Below are positions 1-6,762 of a stretch of DNA of 16,265 bases, one piece after another (positions within the stretch are counted from its first letter, which is position 1; every line of letters begins with the position of its first letter). The stretch comes from DASTHG01 sp041498155 (GTDB lineage: Bacteria; Gemmatimonadota; Gemmatimonadetes; Gemmatimonadales; GWC2-71-9). Made by a program: the position numbers and the translations under genes. The notes beneath the pieces are model-generated. The model was given only the letters and a program-made list of their open reading frames with translations, ran no database searches and had not been told where the DNA came from. The stretch lies in NCBI GenBank assembly GCA_041498155.1, contig JBGQHV010000061.1:1-16265 (forward strand), in the 5' to 3' direction.

Positions 1-145
1 TCCGACCGATCTGGAACTCCGTCCCGGGCGCGTACCGCGCCTGGGAGGCGTCCCGGCTGAGGTGATCGCGGATCGTGGGCGCGGGGAGGCCGGGATAGGT
101 CACCAGCCCATCCGCCACGACGTGGCTCAGGTCGACGAAGGAGAT
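1..145 (-). CDS. Cyclase family protein (kynurenine formamidase-like), N-terminal fragment
   Basis: This is the N-terminal part of a gene running off the left edge. In the minus frame, from about 139 down to 1, the translation reads FVDLSHVVADGLVTYPGLPA and then continues through LSRDAS, ARYAPGTEF and QIGR. That is the typical opening of the cyclase family (PF04199), metal-dependent hydrolases that include arylformamidases. The metal-binding HxGTHxDxP segment would lie outside the window, so catalytic competence cannot be judged. No ATG, GTG or TTG precedes FVDLSH at the expected place. A strong GAGGAGG (156-150) sits four bases before an ATC codon (145-143), which I take as a possible rare start. 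A GTG at 118-116 would cut off the conserved DLSH. The gene overlaps the 3' end of the EamA gene and is probably its operon partner. The family call is fairly firm; the start is uncertain. Confidence 0.7.
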   Translation of the reverse strand, partial: MSFVDLSHVVADGLVTYPGLPAPTIRDHLSRDASQARYAPGTEFQIGR

Positions 146-1053
146 TGGGCCTCCTCGACGTAGCCACCCGCGACGCCGCCCACCACCATCGCTAATCCCA
201 GCCAGCCAAGCGGCGTGAGCCGTTGCGCGAACAGCGCGAACGCGAGCAGGGCGCCGACCACCGGCTCGATGGTCGCGGCGACGGCCGTCGGTGCGGCGTC
301 GATTCGTTTGGCCGCGTTGAAGAACAGCACGTTCGCCGCGACGACGGTGCCCGCGGCGAGCAGGGCGGTGTAGAGCCACGCGCCCGAGGTGGGCGGCGGC
401 GCCGGCGACCGATGGGCGAGGGGGAGGGCGATCCCCAGCACGACGATCCCGCCCAGGATCTCGAGGAACAGCACGCGCAGCGGGCCGTAGCGCGGCACCG
501 CATATCGGGCGAGCAGCGTGGTGCCGACGTAGGACAACGCCGCGAGCGCGCCACCGAAGACGCCGGCGCGTAGCGTGGTGGCGATCGTCACCCCCATGGT
601 GCTGCGGCCCAGGACGGCGAGGACCGCGCCCGCCATCACGACCAGCGCCAGCGACAGGCGCAGCGTGGTCAGGCGCTCTCCCAGGAGCGGCTTCGCGAGC
701 AGCGCCACGAGCACCGGCGCCGTGTACAGCAGCGCCGCCGCGCCCGCGACGCCCGCGCCCGAGATGGCGAACTGGTAGGCGACCTCGAACAGCGCCACGA
801 GCACGCCACCCCCGAGTCCGACCAGCAGCCATCCGCGCAGGTCGATCCGGAAGAAGTCCCGCTGCAGCAGGCCGAAGGCGACGATTCCCACGATGCCGAG
901 CACCAGGCGCCAGAAGCCGATGCCGGTGAGCGACTCCCCCTGTGCGTACAATGCGGTCGAAATCGGACCGGTCGTGCCCCAGATGGCGCCCGCCCCCAGG
1001 GCGCAGGCGTAACCCACCAGACGGGTGGTACGAGACGTCGTGGTCGCGGTCAT
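127..1053 (-). CDS. EamA/DMT-superfamily transporter
   Basis: This 308-residue inner-membrane protein has about ten hydrophobic segments arranged as two EamA repeats (roughly residues 15-150 and 160-300). The first repeat opens with the GAGAIWGTTGPIS motif, and the second ends with the PVVGALLAFALF and LGWLGLAMVVGG segments. Length and topology match drug/metabolite transporters, usually exporters of amino acids, metabolites or drugs. The substrate cannot be read from the sequence. I chose ATG 1053 because GAGGA lies directly upstream; a TTG three codons earlier (1062) is possible but would overlap that ribosome site. It starts about 20 bases after the ABC permease ends and overlaps the start of the cyclase gene, so it is likely the penultimate gene of this operon visible here. 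Confidence 0.9.
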   Translation of the reverse strand: MTATTTSRTTRLVGYACALGAGAIWGTTGPISTALYAQGESLTGIGFWRLVLGIVGIVAFGLLQRDFFRIDLRGWLLVGLGGGVLVALFEVAYQFAISGAGVAGAAALLYTAPVLVALLAKPLLGERLTTLRLSLALVVMAGAVLAVLGRSTMGVTIATTLRAGVFGGALAALSYVGTTLLARYAVPRYGPLRVLFLEILGGIVVLGIALPLAHRSPAPPPTSGAWLYTALLAAGTVVAANVLFFNAAKRIDAAPTAVAATIEPVVGALLAFALFAQRLTPLGWLGLAMVVGGVAGGYVEEAQSPSST

Positions 1054-1072
1054 GGTCCTCAAGAAAGCCGGT

Positions 1073-1888
1073 TCACTTCCAGGTCGTCAAGATCTCCTCG
1101 CGGCGGAACCGGACGACGTTCATGCGGAACAACGCGAAATCGAGCAGCAACACTAGGACGCACGCACCGAGCAGCGCCGGGAAGGAGCGCGTGAGGAGCC
1201 GGCCGAAGACCGCGACGACGAGGAGAAAGATCGGCAACACGGCGAGCGCGGACATCTGGACCGTCGCCTGCGGATCGGAGGACCGGGCCGAGAGCCGCAT
1301 CGTGACCAGCGACACCGCGACGGTGAGGGCGGGTGCCAGGACCAGCAGGACCATGGTCCAGTACCGGTCCGGCAGCGGAGCGGCCATCCCGCGGGAGGCG
1401 AACACCAGATCGACGACCAGGATGGCGACGAAGCCGGCCGCCCAGGTGGCGGCGACCGTGGGGCCGACGGTCGCGAGCAGCTTCCCCAGCAGCAGCTGGC
1501 GGTCGGTGATGGGCGTGGCGAGGATCGGCTCGAGCGTGCGTTGCTGTTTCTCGCCGACGATCGAGAAGGCGGCGGCCGTGGAGGCGATCGCGATCGGGAT
1601 CAGGAGAAACATCCCCGCCGTCGCCCGCAGCACATAGCGCGCCAGGGCTTCCCCGGGCGGCAGCCCCTGGAACTCGGCGAGACGCGCCAGGTTCTGCGTC
1701 AGCGCGATCGTGGACGGCTCCGCACTCCGTTGCAGATCCCGCACCATGCTCGGCGCCATCAAGGCGAGCAGAATGGGCAGGGCGACGGCCACGAGCGGCA
1801 GGACGAAGTAGAGCGGCAGCACGCGCGAGTTGTGCCGCGTGTCGTGCCATTCGCGCGCGAGGAACAGGAACACCACCGAGCGCGTCAC
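1073..1888 (-). CDS. ABC-2 type transporter permease
   Basis: This 271-residue membrane protein is the likely transmembrane half of an ABC exporter. An N-terminal cytoplasmic stretch (VVFLFLAREWHDTR) leads into a first TM (about 24-43). A long extracytoplasmic loop follows, then further TMs at about 90-110, 140-162, 178-200, 210-230 and 235-252. The segment GEKQQRTLEPILATPITDRQ (about 112-131) is the conserved cytoplasmic coupling region of ABC-2/NatB-like permeases. The GTG start (1888-1886) overlaps the ATPase stop (GTGA), with GAGGTGA upstream, so the two are translationally coupled. Substrate unknown. The nearby PhzF and EamA genes might suggest small-molecule export, but that is only context. 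The overlapping 278-residue arginine-rich reading frame is a shadow. Confidence 0.9.
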   Translation of the reverse strand: MTRSVVFLFLAREWHDTRHNSRVLPLYFVLPLVAVALPILLALMAPSMVRDLQRSAEPSTIALTQNLARLAEFQGLPPGEALARYVLRATAGMFLLIPIAIASTAAAFSIVGEKQQRTLEPILATPITDRQLLLGKLLATVGPTVAATWAAGFVAILVVDLVFASRGMAAPLPDRYWTMVLLVLAPALTVAVSLVTMRLSARSSDPQATVQMSALAVLPIFLLVVAVFGRLLTRSFPALLGACVLVLLLDFALFRMNVVRFRREEILTTWK

Positions 1889-2823
1889 CGCTCACCTCGG
1901 ACGGCGCGCAGGTAGATCGTCTCGAGCGAGTCCGCGGCGGCGTGCACTTCGCGGATGCCGGCGCCGCGGCCTACCAGCCAGGCCACGAGCCGCGGCACCT
2001 CGTCCGGCAGGCAGCGCGCGGTGAGTGTCACGTCGGCCGCGCGCACCTCGCGCACCCTGGGAGCCGGCGGGCCGGACCGTAGCGCGAGGGCGGTGTCAGC
2101 GGCGGGTGCGGTGAGGGTACACTGCACGGTGAGACTGCCGTCACCCTCGGGTCCCGCGCGCAGCCGCTCCAGTGTGTCGCAGACGAGGAGGCGGCGCCGC
2201 AGGATGCCTACGGCGTCGGCCAGGCGCTCGGCCTCGTCGAGGTTGTGCGTGCACACCACGATCGTCCGGCCCTCGTTCTTGAGCCGCGCGATCAGCTCTC
2301 GCACCTCGAGCGCTGCCTCGGGGTCGAGCCCGGCCGTGGGCTCGTCCAGGAACACGACTTTGGGATCGTGGAACAGCGCGCGGATGATCGCCAGCCGCTG
2401 CTTCATGCCTTTGGAGAAGGTCCCGACCGCGTCGTCGCGCCGGTCCCACAGCTCGAGCAGCTTGAGGAAATGCTCGAGCTGCTGGCGCAGCGTCCGCTCG
2501 GAGAGGCCGTACAGCCGCCCGAAGAAGCGCAGGTTGTCGCCGGCCGACATACGGTCGTAGAACCCCGGCGCTTCGGTCAGCAGACCGCAGGCGCGCCGTA
2601 GCAGGCGACCCGCGTCGGCCCCCCCACCGATGCGGTAGCCCGCGACTGTGGCGGTCCCCGCCGACGGTCCAATCAGGCCCATGAGCATGCGCACGGTGGT
2701 CGTCTTGCCGGCGCCGTTGGGGCCCAGCAGCGCGAACAGCGTGCCCGCGGGCACGCTGAAGCTGACGTCCTCCACGGCAGGCACGCCGTCGAACGCTCGC
2801 GTCAATCCGTGAGTCGCAATCAT
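1885..2823 (-). CDS. ABC transporter ATP-binding protein
   Basis: This 312-residue ATPase drives the permease that overlaps it downstream. It has Walker A GPNGAGKTT (34-42), a Q-loop region around LLTEAPGFYD, the signature FSKGMKQRL (136-144, the YSKGMKQ variant common in ABC-2 exporters), Walker B VVFLDEPTAGLDP with D160/E161, and the H-loop CTHNLDEAE (about 189-197). The C-terminal ~90 residues are a divergent accessory domain typical of multidrug/Na+-type exporters (CcmA/NatA-like). It starts 9 bases after the PhzF stop. No convincing ribosome site precedes ATG 2823, so translation may depend on coupling to PhzF. Catalytic residues look intact. Confidence 0.95.
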   Translation of the reverse strand: MIATHGLTRAFDGVPAVEDVSFSVPAGTLFALLGPNGAGKTTTVRMLMGLIGPSAGTATVAGYRIGGGADAGRLLRRACGLLTEAPGFYDRMSAGDNLRFFGRLYGLSERTLRQQLEHFLKLLELWDRRDDAVGTFSKGMKQRLAIIRALFHDPKVVFLDEPTAGLDPEAALEVRELIARLKNEGRTIVVCTHNLDEAERLADAVGILRRRLLVCDTLERLRAGPEGDGSLTVQCTLTAPAADTALALRSGPPAPRVREVRAADVTLTARCLPDEVPRLVAWLVGRGAGIREVHAAADSLETIYLRAVRGER

Positions 2824-2832
2824 GCGTCGGGG

Positions 2833-3627
2833 TCAGCCCCCGAGCAGCTCGCCGCGCAGCACCGTCACGGCCTGACCGCCGAGGATCACGCGAGCGCCGG
2901 CGTCGCGGACGCGGACCACGCCGCCGCGCGCCGACACCTGGTGGCCCGTCATCTCCGTCTTGCCGAGCTTCGCTCCCCAGTAGGGGGCGAGGCAGCAGTG
3001 CGCCGACCCGGTCACGGGGTCTTCATCCACCCCGGCGCCCGGCGCGAAGAAGCGGGACACGAAATCGAACCCGTCCCCGGAGGCGCGGGCGGTGACCACG
3101 ACGCCACGCACCGGCAGCGAGCGCAGCCGGGTGAAATCCGGCTGCAGCGCCCGAACCGCCGCTTCCGATTCGACCTCGACGAGGTAGTCCATGCGGTTCT
3201 TCCCCACGAATCGAGCGGTTACGCCCAACGCCTCGAGCAGCGACGGCGGCGGAGCGGTGGGCTGGGCCGGCTCAGCGGGGAAGTCCATCTCGATCCAGTC
3301 GCCCTTGCGGTCCGCGGTGAGGCGGCCGCTCTTCGTGTCGAACCGGGCCTGCGCGTCCTGCGGCAGGTGCCCGTCCTGCCACAGCACGTGAGCGGAGGCG
3401 AGCGTCGCGTGGCCGCACAGCGCCACTTCGACCGTCGGCGTGAACCAGCGCAGGCTCCAGGCGTCGTCTTGCCGGAAGAGGAACGCCGTCTCCGAGAGAT
3501 TCATTTCGCGGGCGACCTGCTGCATCCAGCGCTTGTCGGCGGCGTGCGCAAGGACGCACACCGCCGCCGGGTTGCCGGCGAACGGTTCGGCGGTAAACGC
3601 GTCGACCTGGACGATGTGCGGGCTCAT
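2833..3627 (-). CDS. PhzF family isomerase/epimerase-like protein
   Basis: This 264-residue protein belongs to the PhzF/diaminopimelate-epimerase fold family. It opens with VDAFTAEPFAGNPAAVC (8-24) and has the catalytic glutamate in MNLSETAF (E46, matching Glu45 of Pseudomonas PhzF). CGHATLASAHVLW marks the middle of the first half, and DPVTGSAHCCLAPYW the second half. Length matches the family (260-300). Most family members are isomerases of unknown substrate. No other phenazine genes are present, so phenazine synthesis is not implied. The ATG start has GAGGAG three bases upstream, within a potential hairpin (see the separate entry). It is followed at 9 bases by the ABC transporter genes and is probably co-transcribed with them. 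Confidence 0.93.
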   Translation of the reverse strand: MSPHIVQVDAFTAEPFAGNPAAVCVLAHAADKRWMQQVAREMNLSETAFLFRQDDAWSLRWFTPTVEVALCGHATLASAHVLWQDGHLPQDAQARFDTKSGRLTADRKGDWIEMDFPAEPAQPTAPPPSLLEALGVTARFVGKNRMDYLVEVESEAAVRALQPDFTRLRSLPVRGVVVTARASGDGFDFVSRFFAPGAGVDEDPVTGSAHCCLAPYWGAKLGKTEMTGHQVSARGGVVRVRDAGARVILGGQAVTVLRGELLGG

Positions 3628-3630
3628 GCG

Positions 3631-3655
3631 CTCCTCAGCGGAATACGCTGGGGAG
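3631..3655 (-). promoter_or_regulatory. Hairpin enclosing the phzF-like ribosome-binding site
   Basis: On the minus strand, CTCC-C-CAGCG-TATTC-CGCTG-A-GGAG forms a nine-pair stem with one internal mismatch and a five-base loop. The 3' GGAG is the Shine-Dalgarno core three bases before ATG 3627. Folding would hide the ribosome site of the PhzF-family gene, so translation could be gated by upstream translation or by a factor. The pairing is visible directly; the regulatory role is inference. Confidence 0.3.
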
Positions 3656-3668
3656 GAAAACTAGCGAC

Positions 3669-3860
3669 TCAGCCGGTCGGCGGCCGGGGTGCGGGGGCGA
3701 TACTGGTGGATGTGGCGGCCCGGCTGGAGCGGTGGTGGTGGCCGCGGGCGCGGCCCTGGCCCTTCTCGATGATCGGGCCCGACGCGCCCCGATGCCCGCA
3801 CATCAGCACCAGGGCCCCGAGGGCCGTCAGCGGCAGCCACCGCCATATCCGGGTCGTCAC
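3669..3860 (-). CDS. Possible small membrane or secreted peptide
   Basis: This is a 63-codon frame with a GTG start preceded by AGAGGA. The N-terminus MTTRIWRWLPLTALGALVLM has two arginines and a hydrophobic stretch followed by CG, resembling a signal peptide or a weak lipobox (VLMC). The rest is basic and proline-rich (GHHHRSS, PAPRPPTG) and shows no domain. It lies 52 bases after the DUF4173-type gene and 41 bases before the PhzF-family gene, in a stretch of about 285 bases otherwise without a gene. I recognise no family. High GC makes chance frames common, so this is tentative; an overlapping 61-codon frame has no hydrophobic segment and looks worse. Confidence 0.35.
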   Translation of the reverse strand: MTTRIWRWLPLTALGALVLMCGHRGASGPIIEKGQGRARGHHHRSSRAATSTSIAPAPRPPTG

Positions 3861-3912
3861 GCGTCCTCTGGAACGGGTCGTCAGCGGAATCTACCGGTCG
3901 GGAGCACCGGCG

Positions 3913-5457
3913 TCACTCCACCGGACCGGGCGTGGAGCCGCAGCTCCCCGGAGACGCGCACTCGCGGGCGCGGATGGCCTCCAGCTCGGCCACGCGCGCG
4001 TGTACGAGGGTACGCGCCCGCGCCGCGGACCAGTTCCACGAGCGCCAGTCGCCGGTGGCGGGCGAGCCCCAGCGCGCGAGCAGCCGTCGCGCCACCTCGC
4101 CGTGCTCCGCCGGCTGGAGGTGCGGCAGCGCGTCCAGCAGGGCGGGGACTGCGTCGGCACTGAGCACGCCCGCCGCGTACGCGGCGTCGAACGGCGCGGC
4201 GGTCGCGCCGCGGCTCGCGTTGACCCGCGTGATGAGGGCATCCGGATTGGCGACGTGCAGCCCCGCGAGCACCACCGTCGCCTGGACCAGGGCGCCGAAG
4301 GCGAACCGCGCGCGCGCACCGCGCAGCACCGTCCAGGCGAGCCAGGCGAACACGCCGCCGAGCCACACCATGAACGCCGTGGTGTACAGCCGCAGCTCCG
4401 TGAGTCCGAACAGCTGCACGTAGAGCAGCATGCGCTGCAGGGCCGAGGCGAGCATCACGCCCACCAGCAGAATCAGGAGCAAGGCGAGGCCGCGGAACGC
4501 GCGCTCCTGGGAGCGGCCCTCGCGGCGCGTCGCCCACTCGGCGCCGAGCAGCACCGGCAACACGAGGGCGGCGGCGGTGACGAGCTCGAAGAAGCCGCGC
4601 CGGGCATAGTCGGACACGGTCAATCCCGCCGTCGCCTGGATGAGGGCCGCGCCCCCGAACAGCCAACGCGCCTGTAACGCGACGAACGAGAGAAACAGGA
4701 GATCGAGCGCGCCCAATACCGTGGCGGCCGTCGCCAGCCGGACCCCGGGTTGCGCCAGCCGCTCCCCGGTGGCGGCGGGGCCGGCGTTCCCGAGGAAGGC
4801 GCCGCGCAGCGTGCCCGTGGCGAAGGCGGCGAAGACGCCGGTGAGGAACACGTGCGACGTGAGGGTGGGGAGGTCGAGATGGACGCTCGACACGAGCGAG
4901 GCGAAGGTCGCGTCCGCCGAGACGAACAGCCCGCCGAACACGACGAGCAGCGGTATCGCAATGAGCAGGCCGATTCCCACGGCGCCGAGTTGGCGCCAGC
5001 GCCCGCTCAGGTGCACGTCGCCCCAGGGAATATCGGCGAGCACGAGTCGCGGCGCGCCGAGCCAGGCGTGGGCGCAGCCGACACACGTCGCGAGGACGTA
5101 GGCGGACACGCCGCGCAGCCGGACCGAGGCCCCCTGCGTCGCCAGGGCGGTCAGCGCGATGGCGCCGACGAACGCGCCGACGTCGAGCAGATGCAGCGTC
5201 GAGGAGTCACGGCGCACGAACGCGATGGCGCAGCACGCGGCGGAGAGGGCGAGCCAGGGGGCGTCGCTCGCGACCGGGACATGGAAACGGCGCACCATCC
5301 AGGCGCCCGCGGCGACGAACACCACGCCACAGACGGCGACGTTTAGTCCCCACGGCGTAGCGCGCAGCAACAGGTCGGCCAGGAGGCCGAGGCTGAGGCC
5401 GGTGGGGATGAGCGCGAGTGCCAGTCGCGCTCTGGGTGACGCGGTCAGGGCGTTCAC
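3913..5457 (-). CDS. DUF4173/DUF4153-type polytopic membrane protein
   Basis: This 514-residue integral membrane protein has about eleven to twelve hydrophobic segments over residues 10-415, then a soluble C-terminal tail of about 100 residues. The late segment with LTELRLYTTAFMVWLGGVFA, then NPDALITRVNASRG and LSADAVPALLDALP, matches the C-terminal half of DUF4173 proteins, whose function is unknown. I set the start at GTG 5457-5455, which overlaps the previous stop as GTGA. The frame stays open upstream to 6252, but that part is a shadow of the neighbouring genes. It is tightly coupled to the two-TM protein upstream and through it to the prenyltransferase, so a cell-envelope role is a reasonable inference. 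Confidence 0.85.
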   Translation of the reverse strand: MNALTASPRARLALALIPTGLSLGLLADLLLRATPWGLNVAVCGVVFVAAGAWMVRRFHVPVASDAPWLALSAACCAIAFVRRDSSTLHLLDVGAFVGAIALTALATQGASVRLRGVSAYVLATCVGCAHAWLGAPRLVLADIPWGDVHLSGRWRQLGAVGIGLLIAIPLLVVFGGLFVSADATFASLVSSVHLDLPTLTSHVFLTGVFAAFATGTLRGAFLGNAGPAATGERLAQPGVRLATAATVLGALDLLFLSFVALQARWLFGGAALIQATAGLTVSDYARRGFFELVTAAALVLPVLLGAEWATRREGRSQERAFRGLALLLILLVGVMLASALQRMLLYVQLFGLTELRLYTTAFMVWLGGVFAWLAWTVLRGARARFAFGALVQATVVLAGLHVANPDALITRVNASRGATAAPFDAAYAAGVLSADAVPALLDALPHLQPAEHGEVARRLLARWGSPATGDWRSWNWSAARARTLVHARVAELEAIRARECASPGSCGSTPGPVE

Positions 5458-6092
5458 GCGGAGAGCCGGAACCGCACTTTGCCGTGCAGGAAGGCGTTCT
5501 CGTGGGCGATCATGAACCGCGTCGGCCAGTCGCCGCTCGCCAGGATGAGGCGCGGGTTCGTGACATCGGCGGGGACGTCGAACACGAAGGCGGTCGTGTA
5601 CTCCTGTCCCGGGAGCAGCTGCCGGTTTAGCGCGTCGGACGCGGCCGGATAGCGGCGCCCCTGGCCGTCCACCAGCGCGACGGTTCGCCCATTGGGATAC
5701 ACGGGCACGTCCCGGGGCCGCCAGGAGGCGATAGTGTTCGAATCGAACCGGACCCGGACCGTCACGACGTAGAACGTGCCCTGCGCCGTCTTGCCATCCC
5801 ACTGGCGGGCGGTCTTCACGTCGGTTACGGCGTAGGCCAGGTGGCAATCTACCTCGCAGATGTGCTTTTCCTCGCCGACCGCGAGATCGCGGGTTGCGCT
5901 CGTGAACGACGCGAGGAGGAACAGCACGGCGTACAGCGCCAGGCCGCCGAGCTCGAGCCGCAGAATCCAGCGCGCCCATACGGCCTTCTTGAGGAGCAGC
6001 GCCAGCACATACCCGGCCCCGAGGGCCAGCGTGCCGAGCACGGCGATGATGAACAGGCCGAACGACACGGGCCCCAGACTGTCGGTGATCAT
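5454..6092 (-). CDS. Two-TM protein with soluble C-terminal domain, function unknown
   Basis: This 212-residue protein has two TMs (about 10-34 and 43-63) and then a soluble domain of about 140 residues, probably outside the cytoplasmic membrane. The domain begins with GEEKHICEVDCHLAY, a CxxxCH pair at C79/C83/H84. Beta-strand-like segments follow (TFYVVTVRVRFD, RTVALVDGQGRRYP, YTTAFVFDVPAD), resembling DUF4352-like immunoglobulin-type folds. I do not recognise a characterised family. ATG 6092 overlaps the uppS stop (ATGA) and has GGAG five bases upstream. Its own stop overlaps the DUF4173 GTG start. The cysteines could form a disulfide or bind a metal; the sequence alone does not decide. Confidence 0.8.
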   Translation of the reverse strand: MITDSLGPVSFGLFIIAVLGTLALGAGYVLALLLKKAVWARWILRLELGGLALYAVLFLLASFTSATRDLAVGEEKHICEVDCHLAYAVTDVKTARQWDGKTAQGTFYVVTVRVRFDSNTIASWRPRDVPVYPNGRTVALVDGQGRRYPAASDALNRQLLPGQEYTTAFVFDVPADVTNPRLILASGDWPTRFMIAHENAFLHGKVRFRLSA

Positions 6093-6715
6093 GCGGACTC
6101 CTTGAGGCCGCCGAAGCGGCGTTCGCGGGCATGGAACCAGGCCACGGCGGCCGCCAGCTCGGCGGCGCCGAAGTCAGGCCACATCGTGGGCGTGAACAGG
6201 ATCTCGGCGTAGGCGCACTCCCACAGCAGGAAATCGGAGAGGCGCTGCTCACCGCCGGTGCGGATGAGGAGATCCACGTCGGGGAGCAGGCGTCCGGTCT
6301 CGATGGCGTGGCGGGCGGAGTAGTCGACGGCGAGGCGGAGCTCGAGCTGCGTGCCGGCGGCGGTCGCGGCTTCGGTCTGCTCGATCGCCTCGACCAGGGG
6401 TCCGGGCAACCGGTCGCGGCGGCCGATGACGCGGAGCGTCACGCCGTTTTCGATGCAGCGGGGGGTCTCGGTGCGCAGGTGCCGCGCGAACAGCCGCATC
6501 AGGGCGCTCACCTCGACCGCCGGGCGCTTCCAGTTGTCGGCGGAAAAGGCGAACAGCGTGAGGGCGCCGATGCCGAGGGAGGGCGCGGTCTCGACGGCGT
6601 GACGGACGGCGCTCGCGCCGACGCGGTGGCCCGCCACCCGGTCCAAGCCGCGGCGCTCGGCCCAGCGGCCGTTGCCGTCCATGATGATCGCGACATGCAG
6701 AGCACTTTGTATCAT
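6089..6715 (-). CDS. uppS: Short cis-prenyltransferase (isoprenyl diphosphate synthase, UppS family)
   Basis: This 208-residue family member condenses isopentenyl diphosphate in cis onto an allylic primer; the usual bacterial product is undecaprenyl diphosphate, the cell-wall lipid carrier. Visible motifs are HVAIIMDGNGRWAERRG (7-23, catalytic D13), FAFSADNWKRP (55-65), RTGGEQRLSDFLLWECAYAE (152-171) and, at the end, WPDF and RERRFGG. The protein is about 30 residues shorter than E. coli UppS in one place: YSARHAIETGRLLPDVDLLI runs straight into RTGGE, omitting most of the helical region normally between them. I prefer ATG 6715 (GGGG nine bases upstream) over TTG 6730. The start codon lies inside a putative operator. 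Neighbours are envelope-type membrane genes, not cdsA or frr. Family is certain; chain length of the product is not. Confidence 0.9.
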   Translation of the reverse strand: MIQSALHVAIIMDGNGRWAERRGLDRVAGHRVGASAVRHAVETAPSLGIGALTLFAFSADNWKRPAVEVSALMRLFARHLRTETPRCIENGVTLRVIGRRDRLPGPLVEAIEQTEAATAAGTQLELRLAVDYSARHAIETGRLLPDVDLLIRTGGEQRLSDFLLWECAYAEILFTPTMWPDFGAAELAAAVAWFHARERRFGGLKESA

Positions 6716-6721
6716 AAAGTA
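6703..6721. promoter_or_regulatory. Putative operator, second copy, overlapping the uppS start
   Basis: The plus strand reads CACTTTGTATCATAAAGTA. Its arms ACTTT/AAAGT are inverted. Outside the variable centre it differs from the perfect palindrome at 7730-7748 only at one outer base and one arm base. It covers the ATG of the prenyltransferase (6715-6713). Such AT-rich words are rare in this GC-rich window. I infer a binding site for the neighbouring winged-helix regulator that could block transcription or initiation of the uppS cluster. Confidence 0.5.
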
Positions 6722-6728
6722 GAACCCC

Positions 6729-6762
6729 AAAAAAAAGGCCGCGATGGCGCTCAGCGCGTCGC
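6729..6762 (-). terminator. Probable intrinsic terminator after the regulator gene
   Basis: Reading the minus strand, GCGA-C-GCGC-TGA-GCGC-CA-TCGC folds into an imperfect hairpin (6762-6741) that includes the regulator's stop codon. It is followed by GGCC and eight Ts (6736-6729). The T-run is the longest homopolymer noticed here. The four bases between stem and T-run and the small internal loop make it imperfect. It would separate the regulator operon from the uppS cluster. Confidence 0.45.

Noticed and set aside
1059..1895. 278-codon minus frame overlapping the ABC permease
   Set aside because: Its translation is arginine/alanine-rich with no membrane segments, while the neighbouring frame gives a proper ABC-2 permease.
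2833..3627. Phenazine biosynthesis locus
   Set aside because: Only a PhzF-family protein is present, a family found widely outside phenazine pathways; no other phz gene is in the window.
2809..4677. Open 622-codon plus-strand frame across PhzF and DUF4173 genes
   Set aside because: It is antisense to well-supported genes, is rich in R, G, A and H, and shows no domain. Long antisense frames are expected at this GC content.
5458..6252. 265-codon upstream extension of the DUF4173 frame
   Set aside because: The extension runs through the two-TM and uppS genes in another frame and has shadow-like composition. The GTGA overlap at 5457 gives a natural start.
6711..6739. Promoter for uppS with TATGAT as -10
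   Set aside because: The -35 position reads GCCTTT, and transcription would begin downstream of the ATG, losing the start codon and part of the catalytic motif context.
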